DNA from: Flavobacterium ustbae
Lineage (GTDB): Bacteria > Bacteroidota > Bacteroidia > Flavobacteriales > Flavobacteriaceae
DNA length: 64,000 bases
Assembly: GCF_003946915.1 (NCBI RefSeq)
Contig: NZ_RPOC01000003.1
Span: 310,001 to 374,000, forward strand
Direction: 5' to 3'
Part shown: positions 55,807 to 64,000 of the stretch, one piece after another
Layout of the letters: every line of letters starts with the position of its first letter
How positions within the stretch are numbered: position 1 is the stretch's first letter
Translations under genes and position numbers: made by a program
Notes under the pieces: model-generated
Told to the model about the DNA's origin: nothing
Seen by the model: only the letters and a program-made list of their open reading frames with translations
Database searches by the model: none

Positions 55807-56856
55807 ATGAAAAATAAAACCTTTAATACCAAAGCTTTATTAGTAGCGACTCTTGTATCTGCGCTTACAATTGTATTTGTTTTTTTAGGATCAAGACAGC
55901 TGCAAAATTTTGATGCGGCGTTAGTAACTTATCTATTCGGAACCATATTTGCATTCTTCGGAATTGTTTATCGCTATACAGTTTGGCTGCAGCGTCCTCC
56001 GACTTGGATGTATTTCAAAAGAAGTCTCAAATTCCTTTTTACCGGAAAAATATTCGCTCATTTATGGTTTTTAGGAAAGGAATCTGTTCAGAATATAGTG
56101 CTTCAGAAATTTATTTATCCGAGAAGTAAATACCGCTGGATAGCACATTTTTGTATTGCAATAGGATGTTTATCGGCCTTTGCTATAACAATTCCATTAA
56201 CTTTTGGATGGATTCACTTTACATTGGCGCCCAATTCCATTTCGATCTACGAAGCTCATTTTTTCGGATTTAAAATGATGGATTTTCAAATCAATTCCTT
56301 TATGGCATTTTTGATTTTTCATGCTCTAAATTGGTCTTCATGGTTGGTTATAATTGGTTCAGTTTATTATTTAAGAAGAAGATTAACCAATCCGGGATTA
56401 ATAGCGACGCAGACATTTGAAGGTGATCTTTTGCCACTGATTTTATTAATTGCAATTTCTGTTACAGGTTTGTGTTTAACGTATTCTTATCAATTTATGA
56501 AAGGCTTTGCGTATGACTTTCTGGCTGTAATTCATGCTGTGACAGTAATCATGTTTTTGATCTGGATTCCGTTTGGGAAATTCTTTCACATTATTCAGCG
56601 TCCAGCACAAATAGGTGCGCATATTTATAAGCAGGAAGGAATTAAAAAAGGTATGGCTGTTTGTCCTCATACAGGAGAACAATTTGCAACAAAACTTCAT
56701 ATCGACGATTTAAAAATAGTAACCAAACAATTAGGTTTCGATTTTACCCACGAAGACGGAACTTCTCATCTTGATTTAAGTCCCGAAGGAAAAAGATCCC
56801 GACTAGCTCAAGCACACCTAAAAGCTAGAGTAGGAGGTGGAAATTTATTTGGATAG
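55807..56856 (+). CDS. NarI-like membrane cytochrome b subunit
   Basis: A 349-residue membrane protein with about seven helices. Histidines in WIAHFCIAIG, IFHALNWSSW, VIHAVTVIMF and GKFFHIIQRP are placed as in NarI/DsrM-type cytochrome b (two b haems), and the PFGKFFHI ending is typical. A soluble C-terminal extension of about 75 residues (from MAVCPHTGEQ) follows; it contains only one Cys and no recognised fold. It probably carries electrons between the quinone pool and the nitrate reductase encoded downstream. Some databases would call it an MFS protein, which the sequence does not support. Confidence 0.75.
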   Translation: MKNKTFNTKALLVATLVSALTIVFVFLGSRQLQNFDAALVTYLFGTIFAFFGIVYRYTVWLQRPPTWMYFKRSLKFLFTGKIFAHLWFLGKESVQNIVLQKFIYPRSKYRWIAHFCIAIGCLSAFAITIPLTFGWIHFTLAPNSISIYEAHFFGFKMMDFQINSFMAFLIFHALNWSSWLVIIGSVYYLRRRLTNPGLIATQTFEGDLLPLILLIAISVTGLCLTYSYQFMKGFAYDFLAVIHAVTVIMFLIWIPFGKFFHIIQRPAQIGAHIYKQEGIKKGMAVCPHTGEQFATKLHIDDLKIVTKQLGFDFTHEDGTSHLDLSPEGKRSRLAQAHLKARVGGGNLFG

Positions 56857-56859
56857 GAA

Positions 56860-56935
56860 AAAATAGTTTCAGGTTTCAGGTTTCAAGTTCCACACAAAAC
56901 TTGAAACTTGAAACTTAAAACAAAACAAACTAAAA
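56860..56935. repeat. GAAACYT/AAGTTTC inverted repeat before the nitrate reductase gene
   Basis: TTTCAGGTTTCAGGTTTCAAG followed at once by ACTTGAAACTTGAAACTT (shown as TTTCAGGTTTCAGGTTTCAA), forming a hairpin that ends a few bases before the ATG at 56942. Confidence 0.65.
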
Positions 56936-56941
56936 TTAGAC

Positions 56942-59158
56942 ATGGCAAAACTACCAGTAGAAATAGAAAAAATTATAGATATTTTTGGACCACATAAAAA
57001 CTATGCTCCCGTTGATGGTTATGTTGGAAAAGACGAACCAGATGAGGTTGTAAAAACGCATTGCTGTTTTTGCGGCATGCAATGTGGGATAAAATTATTA
57101 GTTAAAGAAAACAAAGTCGTAGGTTTTGAACCCTGGATGGAATTTCCTTTTAACGAAGGGCGTTTATGCCCAAAAGGGGTGCAGCGTTATCTGCAAAATA
57201 ATCATCCCGATCGACTTTTACATCCGATACAAAGAGTAGAAGGCAAAGGTTTCGAAAAAGTTTCTTGGGATGATGCCATGGATAAAACCGTTTCTGAAAT
57301 CAAAAGAATTCAAGAAAAATACGGGAAACATGCTTTTTCTATGCTATCGGGAGTTTCGCTTACGAATGAGAAAAGCTATTTGGTTGGAAAATTTGCTAGA
57401 GTCGCTTTAAAAACCAGAAATTTAGATTACAACGGAAGACTTTGTATGGTAAGTGCCGGTGCAGGAAATAAAAAAGCTTTTGGTTTAGACCGTGCATCAA
57501 ATAATTATTCAGATTTAGAATATGCTGAAGTAATTATTGTGACAGGAGCAAATATCAGCGAAACATTTCCAACTTTAACGCATTGGATCTGGAAAGCTAG
57601 AGATCGGGGAGCAAAACTCATTGTGGTCGATCCGCGTGTTATTCCATTGGCAAGAACAGCCGATATTCATCTCGATGTAAGACCAGGAACAGATTCGGCT
57701 TTATATGGAGCGATGCTTAAATATTTGGTAGATCACGATATGCTGGATCATGATTTTATTGATAATCATACTTCGGGATTTCAGGAAACAATTGATGCTG
57801 TAAAAGACTATACTTTAGAATGGGCAGAAGAAATTACGGGAATTTCTAAAGAAAAAATTAAAGCAGCTGCCGAATTGTGGGGAAAAGCAAAAACAAGTTT
57901 CTTGCTTCACGCCCGAGGAATTGAACATCACTCAAAAGGTGTTGATAATGTGGTGGGCTGTATCAATCTGGTTTTAGCAACTGGCAGAATTGGAAAACCT
58001 TATTGCGGTTACGGAACGATTACCGGACAAGGAAACGGACAAGGGGGTAGAGAGCACGGTCATAAATGCGATCAATTGCCAGGAAACAGAGACATTGAAA
58101 ATCCAGCGCACCGACAATATATTGCTGATGTTTGGGGAATCAAAGAAGAAGATTTACCACATACAGGATTAACTGCTTATGAAATAATTGAGGCGATTCA
58201 TCGAGGCGAAATCAAAGGATTGATTTCACTTTGTTTTAATCCGCTGGTTTCACTTCCAAACAATAATTATGTTCGTTCTGCTCTTGAAAAATTGGAGTTT
58301 TACGTCTGTATCGATTTCTTTTTGAATGAAACTGCTCGCCATGCTGATATAGTATTAGCTGGATCTTTACAGGAAGAAGAAGAAGGAACTACAACTTCTG
58401 CAGAAGGTCGCGTTATTAGAATTAGGCAAGCTGTAACACCACCGGGAGAAGCAAGAACAGACACTTCTATTTTATTGGAAATTGCTGAAAGATTGGGAGA
58501 AAAAGACAAATTTACCTATCAGAACAGTGAAGAAATTTTTAATGAATTGCGTGTTGCCTCAAAAGGAGGAACAGCAGATTACTTTGGGATTAGCTATAAA
58601 AAAGTAGAAGATAACATGGGCATTTTCTGGCCATGTCCAACAGAAGACCATCCTGGTACACCAAGATTGTGGGAAGATAGAAAATTTAAAACACCAGATG
58701 GGAAAGCGCATTTTAATCCTGCGCCATATAAACTGCCAGGCGAAGTTACAGATGTTGAATATCCGATAACTTTAACAACAGGACGCGTTGTCTCGCAATA
58801 TTTAAGTGGTACGCAGACTAGAAGAATCGGAAAACTGGTAGATCAGTTTCCTGAGCCAATGGTGGAGATTCACCCAGAAATGGCAATGAAATATGGGATT
58901 AAACAGCGAGAATTAGTACGTGTGTCAACAAGAAGAGGAGAAGGAATTTTTCCTGCCAATATTGTAGAAACGATTAGAAAAGATACCGTTTTTATTCCGT
59001 ATCACTGGCCTGGACATAAATCAGCCAATCAATTGACGCCGGGAACTTTAGATCCAATTTCTAAAATTCCTGAATTCAAAGTTTGTGCCTGTCAATTGGA
59101 TCCGCAAGGAACAATTGCGCCATCAGCCAACGAATCTGAAGCTTACGCAAGTGTATAA
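56942..59158 (+). CDS. molybdopterin nitrate reductase catalytic subunit (NapA/NasA type)
   Basis: A 738-residue molybdopterin-guanine-dinucleotide enzyme. The N-terminal [4Fe-4S] site is Cys41-x2-Cys44-x3-Cys48-x27-Cys76 ([17 protein letters not shown]), and the Mo ligand is probably Cys168 in [12 protein letters not shown], which matches NapA/NasA/NarB-type nitrate reductases, not NarG. There is no Tat or other signal peptide, so it is cytoplasmic. The C-terminal MopB domain ([17 protein letters not shown]) is intact. The genes for a cytochrome b, an Fe-S subunit and a Rieske protein surround it, a combination unlike standard Nap, Nar or Nas operons. Confidence 0.88.
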   Translation: MAKLPVEIEKIIDIFGPHKNYAPVDGYVGKDEPDEVVKTHCCFCGMQCGIKLLVKENKVVGFEPWMEFPFNEGRLCPKGVQRYLQNNHPDRLLHPIQRVEGKGFEKVSWDDAMDKTVSEIKRIQEKYGKHAFSMLSGVSLTNEKSYLVGKFARVALKTRNLDYNGRLCMVSAGAGNKKAFGLDRASNNYSDLEYAEVIIVTGANISETFPTLTHWIWKARDRGAKLIVVDPRVIPLARTADIHLDVRPGTDSALYGAMLKYLVDHDMLDHDFIDNHTSGFQETIDAVKDYTLEWAEEITGISKEKIKAAAELWGKAKTSFLLHARGIEHHSKGVDNVVGCINLVLATGRIGKPYCGYGTITGQGNGQGGREHGHKCDQLPGNRDIENPAHRQYIADVWGIKEEDLPHTGLTAYEIIEAIHRGEIKGLISLCFNPLVSLPNNNYVRSALEKLEFYVCIDFFLNETARHADIVLAGSLQEEEEGTTTSAEGRVIRIRQAVTPPGEARTDTSILLEIAERLGEKDKFTYQNSEEIFNELRVASKGGTADYFGISYKKVEDNMGIFWPCPTEDHPGTPRLWEDRKFKTPDGKAHFNPAPYKLPGEVTDVEYPITLTTGRVVSQYLSGTQTRRIGKLVDQFPEPMVEIHPEMAMKYGIKQRELVRVSTRRGEGIFPANIVETIRKDTVFIPYHWPGHKSANQLTPGTLDPISKIPEFKVCACQLDPQGTIAPSANESEAYASV

Positions 59159-59176
59159 TCTATAAAAAAGAACTTA

Positions 59177-59746
59177 ATGAATTTAACCAATTTTAATACA
59201 AGCGAAGAGTTTTTTGTAGATATGCAACGCTGTATTGGCTGTAAAGCCTGTGAAATGGCTTGTGCTGAATGTGAAACAAATGGTCAGCAGACCTTGATAA
59301 GTGTAAATTATGTAGATCGTGCATCGACCATTCAAACAACGGTACAGGTTTGTATGCATTGCGAAGACCCAGTTTGTGCGAATGTTTGTCCAGCAGATGC
59401 CATTTCTCAGGATGAATTTGGAGTTGTACATACAGCAAGCACAGAAAGATGCATTGGCTGTTCCAACTGCGTGATGGCATGCCCATTCGGAGTTCCGAAA
59501 AAAGTCGAAGAATACGATTTGATGATGAAATGTACTATGTGTTATGATAGAACAAGCGTTGGAAAAAAACCAATGTGTGCAACAGTTTGTCCGAGTGGTG
59601 CTTTATTCTACGGAACAAGAGAACAAATAGAAGAAATGAGACCGAACAGTACACCAATCAATAATTTCATTTTTGGTAAAGAAAAAGTGAAAACGAAGGT
59701 CAATATCATGATGCCAAAAGGCAGTACAGAATTAAGAATTTATTAA
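59177..59746 (+). CDS. four-cluster [4Fe-4S] electron-transfer subunit (NrfC/DmsB type)
   Basis: A 189-residue ferredoxin-like protein with four cysteine sets: [11 protein letters not shown] (about 19-29), [14 protein letters not shown] (about 61-74), [12 protein letters not shown] (about 94-105) and CTMC with CATVCP (about 119-140). This pattern shuttles electrons between a membrane cytochrome and a molybdopterin subunit. No signal peptide, so cytoplasmic like its neighbour. It follows the catalytic subunit by 18 bases. Confidence 0.9.
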   Translation: MNLTNFNTSEEFFVDMQRCIGCKACEMACAECETNGQQTLISVNYVDRASTIQTTVQVCMHCEDPVCANVCPADAISQDEFGVVHTASTERCIGCSNCVMACPFGVPKKVEEYDLMMKCTMCYDRTSVGKKPMCATVCPSGALFYGTREQIEEMRPNSTPINNFIFGKEKVKTKVNIMMPKGSTELRIY

Positions 59747-59756
59747 ATGACGAGTC

Positions 59757-60269
59757 ATGTCTAAAGAAGATAATTTAAATCAGAACTGGAAAAAAGATTT
59801 TCCAATAAAAAAACAAGAATCAACTCAGGTCAGCCGACGCGATTTTGCTAAATTCTTAACTTTTGTTTCGGGAGGATTAATGGTTGGAAGCGGATTTGTT
59901 ACTGCCAAAGCCTTTTTATTGCCTAAAGAAGAAGTAGAAGGAGAACATTTTATCTGCAATAAAGAAGATATTCCTGTTGGAGGAACAAGAGGTTTTGTTT
60001 TAGAAGGAAGTACGATTCCGTATATTCTGATTCATTTAGAAAGCGGAGATTTTAGAGCTTATGAACAAAAATGTACGCATCTTTCCTGCTCCGTATTCTA
60101 CAAACCTGGAACAGGAATTATACATTGTCCTTGTCATGAAGGATCTTTTGATGCAATGACTGGAGATGTACTTGCTGGACCACCACCTCGTGCCTTGCCT
60201 CAATTAGAAGTATTTTTTAAAGAAAATGCCGTTTTTGTAAAAGCATTAATCGAAAAAAAAGACAGTTAA
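59757..60269 (+). CDS. Tat-type Rieske iron-sulfur protein
   Basis: A 170-residue protein with a twin-arginine motif SRRDFAKFL (Ser26-Phe30) and one membrane helix (about 33-52), followed by a Rieske domain. The [2Fe-2S] ligands are Cys106/His108 (CTHLSC) and Cys124/His127 (CPCHEG), with Cys111/Cys126 as the usual disulfide. Unlike the catalytic and Fe-S subunits it should face the periplasm. It may link the quinone pool through the cytochrome b at 55807-56856, giving a hybrid complex. Confidence 0.9.
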   Translation: MSKEDNLNQNWKKDFPIKKQESTQVSRRDFAKFLTFVSGGLMVGSGFVTAKAFLLPKEEVEGEHFICNKEDIPVGGTRGFVLEGSTIPYILIHLESGDFRAYEQKCTHLSCSVFYKPGTGIIHCPCHEGSFDAMTGDVLAGPPPRALPQLEVFFKENAVFVKALIEKKDS

Positions 60270-60284
60270 TTTAAAACTTGAATT

Positions 60285-60533
60285 ATGAGTACGTTTAGAA
60301 AAAGCCAGAATAGCGCAAACCCAAATAAGCTGAATAATATACTTTCGACTTTGATTTTTATTTTAATTCTTAATGTCAGCATTCAGATTTGGCTTTTGTA
60401 TGCTTCTTTGAATAATGCATTAGATAATAATAAAGAAATTTTAATTCCTGCTTTTATAGCTTCTGCGATTTTATTTTTTATTGGTTTCTCGTGGTTATAT
60501 TATCTTCCCAAAGGAAATTTTAGAAGGAAATAA
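60285..60533 (+). CDS. small two-helix membrane protein of the nitrate reductase cluster
   Basis: An 82-residue protein, 15 bases after the Rieske gene. Polar N-terminus (STFRKSQNSANPNKLNNI), two hydrophobic helices (about 20-40 and 52-70) and a basic end (GNFRRK). Possibly a DUF6755-type protein, a family I associate with such clusters but could not verify. Likely a small subunit or assembly factor of the complex. Confidence 0.65.
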   Translation: MSTFRKSQNSANPNKLNNILSTLIFILILNVSIQIWLLYASLNNALDNNKEILIPAFIASAILFFIGFSWLYYLPKGNFRRK

Positions 60534-60647
60534 AGCGAATTCTTAAATTAAAATAGCTATTTTGTTTTTTTCTAAAAGATTTGAAAATAAATATATTAAA
60601 TTTATAATTCTAAAATAAAATTAGAAGCAAATAGAAAGTAAATAAGT

Positions 60648-60677
60648 AAAAATACTTATATTTGTATAAGTATTTTT
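60648..60677 (+). promoter_or_regulatory. perfect 13-bp inverted repeat over the moeA promoter
   Basis: AAAAATACTTATA-TTTG-TATAAGTATTTTT, a perfect 13-bp dyad. A -7 box TATATTTG (60657-60664) lies inside it, and no TTTG element is found at the expected upstream distance. So this is a candidate operator where a regulator would act directly on the -7 region. Only 33-odd bases separate it from the moeA ATG. A terminator role is possible but unlikely because the stem has just one G or C pair. Confidence 0.6.
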
Positions 60678-60697
60678 TGCTTTTAATAAATAGCATA

Positions 60698-61870
60698 ATG
60701 ATTAAAGTTGAAGAAGCCATCGCTATTATTGAGGCAAATAGCACAAAAATGTCAACAAAACAGATCGCTGTTAGTAAAGCGTTAGGATACATATTAGCAA
60801 ATAAAGTAATTTCGCCAATAAATATGCCGCCATTTCGTCAATCAGCGATGGATGGATATGCTTTTAAACACAGCATTCGACATCAATATGATATAGTTGG
60901 AACTTCGCAAGCAGGAGATCATTCGAATATAAAATTAAAAGCAACAGAAGCAATTCGAATTTTTACTGGCGCGTATGTTCCTGACGATGCAGATACTGTG
61001 GTCATGCAAGAACATGTTATGGCAAGCAAAGAGTCTATTCTAATTGCTACAATGCCCGAGAAGCAGGCAAATGTTCGTTCGAAAGGCGAACAGATTGAAA
61101 AAGATCATGTTGTTTTTGAAGCCAATACTTTGATAACTCCTGCAGCAATTGGATTTTTGGCATGTTTAGGAATTACAGAAGTTGAGGTTTTTAAAAAACC
61201 AAAAGTGGCTATTTTGGTTACAGGAAACGAATTAGTTGCACCAGGAGAAAAACTTAAAAAAGGAAAAATTTACGAAAGTAATTCTATTATGTTGGAGGCA
61301 GCGCTTCAAACAATCGGAATTGAAAAAACGAAACTATACAGAGTAAAAGATAATTTAAAAGCGACTAAAAAAGCCTTAGCAGCAATTTTAAAAAAGAATG
61401 ATATTGTTTTGATTTCGGGCGGAATCTCAGTTGGAGATTATGATTTTGTAAAAGAAGCTTTATTGCAAAATGATGTAAAAGAGCTTTTCTATAAGATAAA
61501 TCAAAAGCCAGGGAAACCGATGTTTTTTGGTTCTAAAAATGAAACTTTGGTATTTGCGCTTCCAGGAAATCCTGCTTCATCTTTGACAAATTTTTATATT
61601 TATGTAGTGCCAGCGGTTAAATATAGAATGGGTTTTACAGCAATTCATAGACCAAAAGTAGTTCGAAAGTTAAATTCGGAGATTAGAAACAACACAGGAA
61701 AGACCTTGTTTTTGAAAGCAAAATATGATGAAACAAGCGTAACAGTTTTAGATGGTCAAAGTTCTGCAATGCTGAATACATTTGCTGTGGCAAACAGTTT
61801 ATTGATTGTTCCTGAGAATGTTGAAAATTATGAAAAAGGTCAAGAGGTCGTTTTGTTGCCAATTGATTAG
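60698..61870 (+). CDS. moeA: molybdopterin molybdenumtransferase
   Basis: Inserts molybdenum into molybdopterin. A 390-residue protein: MoeA N-terminal domain (about 1-160, with PPFRQSAMDGYAFK and FTGAYVPDDADTVVMQEH), MoCF_biosynth domain (about 165-310, LVTGNELVAPGEK, ISGGISVGDYDFVKEAL, LPGNPASSLTNFYIYV) and a C-terminal beta domain. A TTG 36 bases upstream is in frame, but the ATG at 60698 is preferred because the earlier start lies inside the palindrome. Supplies the cofactor for the nitrate reductase upstream. Confidence 0.95.
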   Translation: MIKVEEAIAIIEANSTKMSTKQIAVSKALGYILANKVISPINMPPFRQSAMDGYAFKHSIRHQYDIVGTSQAGDHSNIKLKATEAIRIFTGAYVPDDADTVVMQEHVMASKESILIATMPEKQANVRSKGEQIEKDHVVFEANTLITPAAIGFLACLGITEVEVFKKPKVAILVTGNELVAPGEKLKKGKIYESNSIMLEAALQTIGIEKTKLYRVKDNLKATKKALAAILKKNDIVLISGGISVGDYDFVKEALLQNDVKELFYKINQKPGKPMFFGSKNETLVFALPGNPASSLTNFYIYVVPAVKYRMGFTAIHRPKVVRKLNSEIRNNTGKTLFLKAKYDETSVTVLDGQSSAMLNTFAVANSLLIVPENVENYEKGQEVVLLPID

Positions 61871-61977
61871 CTTTTTTTGAGTCAAGAATAAAGAAAATAG
61901 AGAAAAGAATATAGATTTTATGGTGGATGATGTTAAGCGCTGTATAAATAAAAACATATAGCCAGCAATTTAGTTTG

Positions 61978-62058
61978 TCATTTCTGTAAAGGAGAAATGA
62001 CAACACTACGGAGCAACTGAAACTTTAAACCTGAAACTTTAAACAAACAACAAACAAG
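61978..62058. repeat. GTCATTTCT and GAAACTTTAAACC repeats before the TauE/SafE gene
   Basis: A short GTCATTTCTGTAAAGGAGAA/ATGAC hairpin followed by two CTGAAACTTTAAAC units that run into the start codon at 62060. The first part is related to the element at 42476-42573; the second belongs to the GAAAC family seen at 6461-6842, 56860 and 62985. Confidence 0.6.
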
Positions 62059-62059
62059 A

Positions 62060-62806
62060 ATGAACATACTAAGTTCTGAAAATATAGTCCTATTTAGTTT
62101 TGCTTTAATCGTAATTGCTTTTTTATATTCAAGTGTCGGTCACGGCGGAGCATCTGGATATTTGGCTTTAATGAGCATTTTTGCATTTCCGATTTCTATT
62201 ATGAAACCATCGGCTTTGCTTTTGAATTTATTTGTTTCGAGTATTTCATTTTGGTTTTATTACAAGAATAATTATTTCAAACCCAAACTGTTTTATCCAT
62301 TTGCAATTGCCTCTATTCCAGCTGCTTTTATTGGTGGATTTATAACTTTAGATAATACGATTTATAAAATAATTTTAGGCATTGTATTGGTTTTTGCAGC
62401 ATTGAGATTGTTTGGTGTTTTTAATTTTAAAGAAAAAGAAGAGATAAAAATAAATCTTCCGTTTGCATTGGCAATTGGTTTTGCGATCGGATTATTGTCT
62501 GGAATGTTAGGGATTGGCGGCGGAATTATTTTGAGTCCGATTCTTTTGTTTTTAGGATGGGCGAATGTAAAAGAATCGGCGGCGATTTCGAGTTTATTCA
62601 TTTTTGTGAATTCGTTTGCAGGAATGATGGGATTCTTTTTAGGAGGAAAAACAGTGCCAATGGAAAGTTTTTACTTAGTTCCAATTGCTATTGTAGGAGG
62701 AATGTTGGGAGGCTTTTACGGAAGCGGTTCTTTTTCTAACAGAACATTAAAAATGGTATTAGGAACTGTGATTTTAATGGCAAGCATTAAATTGATTTTT
62801 CCTTAA
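62060..62806 (+). CDS. TauE/SafE-family membrane permease
   Basis: A 248-residue membrane protein with about eight helices and the two TauE/SafE half signatures, SSVGHGGASGYLALM near residue 24 and GLLSGMLGIGGGIILSP near 143. The family exports sulfite or other organic and inorganic anions. Its position between moeA and mobA suggests an oxyanion related to nitrate metabolism or molybdenum, which is inference. Confidence 0.85.
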   Translation: MNILSSENIVLFSFALIVIAFLYSSVGHGGASGYLALMSIFAFPISIMKPSALLLNLFVSSISFWFYYKNNYFKPKLFYPFAIASIPAAFIGGFITLDNTIYKIILGIVLVFAALRLFGVFNFKEKEEIKINLPFALAIGFAIGLLSGMLGIGGGIILSPILLFLGWANVKESAAISSLFIFVNSFAGMMGFFLGGKTVPMESFYLVPIAIVGGMLGGFYGSGSFSNRTLKMVLGTVILMASIKLIFP

Positions 62807-62814
62807 AAAAATAA

Positions 62815-62970
62815 AATTAACCGCAAAGCACGCAAAGTTTTTGTTAATTGTTAATGCGGTTTATAAATATAAGCAAAGTTCGCAAAGCTTTGTGTTGATT
62901 TAGCTTTGCGAACTTAATTTTTAAACAACAATGAATAAATAAAACTTAGCGCACTTTGCGGTAAAAAAAT
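62815..62970. repeat. nested GCAAAG inverted repeats
   Basis: Outer arms ACCGCAAAGCACGCAAAG (62819-62836) and CTTAGCGCACTTTGCGGT (about 62946-62963); inner arms AAGTTCGCAAAGCT (62876-62889) and AGCTTTGCGAACTT (62902-62915), a perfect 14-bp stem with a 12-base loop. It lies between the TauE/SafE and mobA genes and may end transcription of the former. GAAAC-type repeats follow up to the mobA start. Confidence 0.7.
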
Positions 62971-63023
62971 TTCTCATTTCAACTTGAAACTTGAAACAAA
63001 AGAAAACCTGAAACAAAAGAATT

Positions 63024-63596
63024 ATGAAAACACTAACAGTATTTATTCTTTGCGGTGGAAAAAGCACCAGAATGAAGTCAGAAAAAGGATTGGTTTTGTT
63101 TCAGGATAAACCATTCATAGAGCATATCATTCGGGCGATTTTACCAATTACGGATCAAATTAAATTGATTACGGCATCAAAGGAATATGATTATTTGCAA
63201 TATGAAAAGATTCCAGATCTAATTGAAGATAAGGGGCCGTTGGGAGGAATTTATACTGCATTATCATATTCTGAAACTGAGTTTAATTTGATCTTAAGCT
63301 GTGATATCCCTCTAATTTCAACCGAATTATTGCAGGAATTAATTTCAAAACATACCAAAGAAGCAGGAATAACGGTTTTTGCTTCCGAAAGTAAAACACA
63401 TCCGTTAATCGGAATTTATTCTAAAAATATTGTTCCAGTTATCAAAGAAGCAATTGATTCGAATGAATTAAAAATGATGGATTTGCTGGCTAAATTGCCG
63501 CATCAAATAATCAATATCGAAGAAAGCGAAAACTTTCCTTTAACCAATATTAATTCGGCAGACGAATTAAACGACCTGAATATCAATTTAACTTAA
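63024..63596 (+). CDS. mobA: molybdenum cofactor guanylyltransferase
   Basis: Adds GMP to molybdopterin to give the MGD form needed by NapA/NasA-type nitrate reductases. A 190-residue nucleotidyltransferase: LCGGKSTRMKSEKGL near residues 9-23, the GPLGGIYTAL motif near 73-82 and LILSCDIPLIS near 91-101 (metal-binding Asp). GTP-binding loop has KSEKG, an accepted variant of the usual GxDK. Followed by cobA after 5 bases. Confidence 0.93.
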   Translation: MKTLTVFILCGGKSTRMKSEKGLVLFQDKPFIEHIIRAILPITDQIKLITASKEYDYLQYEKIPDLIEDKGPLGGIYTALSYSETEFNLILSCDIPLISTELLQELISKHTKEAGITVFASESKTHPLIGIYSKNIVPVIKEAIDSNELKMMDLLAKLPHQIINIEESENFPLTNINSADELNDLNINLT

Positions 63597-63601
63597 AGAC
63601 T

Positions 63602-64000
63602 ATGCGAAATTTTAAAACACCAAAATTGACGATTGTAGGCGCAGGCCCCGGCGATGTTGAATTGATCACGCTTAAAGCAATTAAAGCTTTAGAAAGCGCC
63701 GATGTGGTTTTGTACGATGCTTTGGTAAATGAAGAATTACTAGATTATGCGTCAAATGCAGAAATTGTTTTTGTTGGAAAACGTTTGGGATGTCATGCTT
63801 ATACGCAAGATCAAATTAACGAATTGATTGTTTCAATGGCAAATCGTTACGGGCATGTCGTGCGTCTAAAAGGAGGCGATTCGTTTGTTTTTGGAAGAGG
63901 CAGTGAAGAAATTGATTATGCGGTAAAATTTGGATTACAAACAGCTGTCGTTCCAGGTATTTCTTCGGCATTGGGCGTTCCGGCTACTTCGGGAATTAGT
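63602..64000 (+). CDS. cobA: uroporphyrinogen-III C-methyltransferase (5' part)
   Basis: The first 133 codons are present; the gene runs off the window. SAM-binding GAGPGD (TIVGAGPGDVELIT, about residues 10-23), GCHAYTQDQIN, RLKGGDSFVFGRGSEE (about 92-107) and VVPGISSALGVPA are diagnostic of SUMT. It makes precorrin-2 on the way to sirohaem, the cofactor of NirB/NasD- and CysI-type reductases, so a sirohaem nitrite reductase may be encoded beyond the edge. It starts 5 bases after mobA. Confidence 0.93.
   Translation, partial: MRNFKTPKLTIVGAGPGDVELITLKAIKALESADVVLYDALVNEELLDYASNAEIVFVGKRLGCHAYTQDQINELIVSMANRYGHVVRLKGGDSFVFGRGSEEIDYAVKFGLQTAVVPGISSALGVPATSGIS

Noticed and set aside
60662..60697. 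TTG start for moeA twelve codons upstream
   Set aside because: It lies inside the promoter palindrome and adds residues that MoeA proteins lack.
1..64000. tRNA, rRNA, insertion sequence or prophage genes
   Set aside because: None of the intergenic gaps showed a tRNA-like fold or rRNA sequence, and no transposase, integrase or phage structural gene was found.

Overview
The window looks like a chromosome segment of a Flavobacterium-like member of the Bacteroidota. It is AT-rich, carries three SusC/SusD outer-membrane uptake pairs, has promoters of the Bacteroidota type (TTTG, about 19 bases, TAnnTTTG), shows little sign of Shine-Dalgarno sequences, and encodes family members typical of flavobacteria (DUF4293, DUF3667, TPM, long asparagine-rich Rho). 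The genus is inferred from gene content, not from a database search.

Layout. 1-8.4 kb: lipoprotein carbonic anhydrase, TPM protein, a DUF2314-ankyrin protein, an AraC/NmrA/DUF5367 group, dihydrolipoyl dehydrogenase, an HNH-type protein and a LytTR response regulator. 8.5-19.3 kb: a SusD-SusC-metzincin protease block next to a LytS-type sensor kinase and an ABC exporter; the kinase and the LytTR regulator flank the block and probably control it. 19.4-30.2 kb: mostly housekeeping genes (truA, phosphodiesterase, a second two-component pair, DUF4293, rho, M28 peptidase, DUF3667, dienelactone hydrolase, Lrp, rocD).

30.3-47.7 kb: two parallel sulfur-scavenging modules, each ordered leader peptide - SusC - SusD - sulfatase on the minus strand. 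The second also carries a sterol-desaturase-like enzyme, a rhodanese/thioredoxin protein and two tiny membrane proteins. Both modules start with the same promoter and the same 28-codon leader ORF, with non-ATG start codons (TTG and GTG) and a Cys-x-Cys-Cys-stop ending. This looks like a cysteine-sensing leader upstream of sulfate-ester uptake genes and is the most interesting item in the window.

48.1-64 kb: a nitrate respiration/ammonification region. ccsA, resB, nrfA and nrfH run leftward. Two NarK-type transporters, a NarI-like cytochrome b, a cytoplasmic-type molybdopterin nitrate reductase, a four-cluster Fe-S protein, a Tat-type Rieske protein and a small membrane protein run rightward. 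They are followed by moeA, a TauE/SafE permease, mobA and the start of cobA. The two divergent promoters each carry a TGAT-N4-A/GTCA dyad exactly 23 bases upstream of the -7 box, implying joint control by a Crp/Fnr-type activator.

Intergenic spaces are unusually full of palindromic and nested inverted repeats (REP-like hairpins with covarying stems, a three-copy dispersed element, a five-unit tandem array). No tRNA, rRNA, insertion sequence, prophage or CRISPR array was seen.
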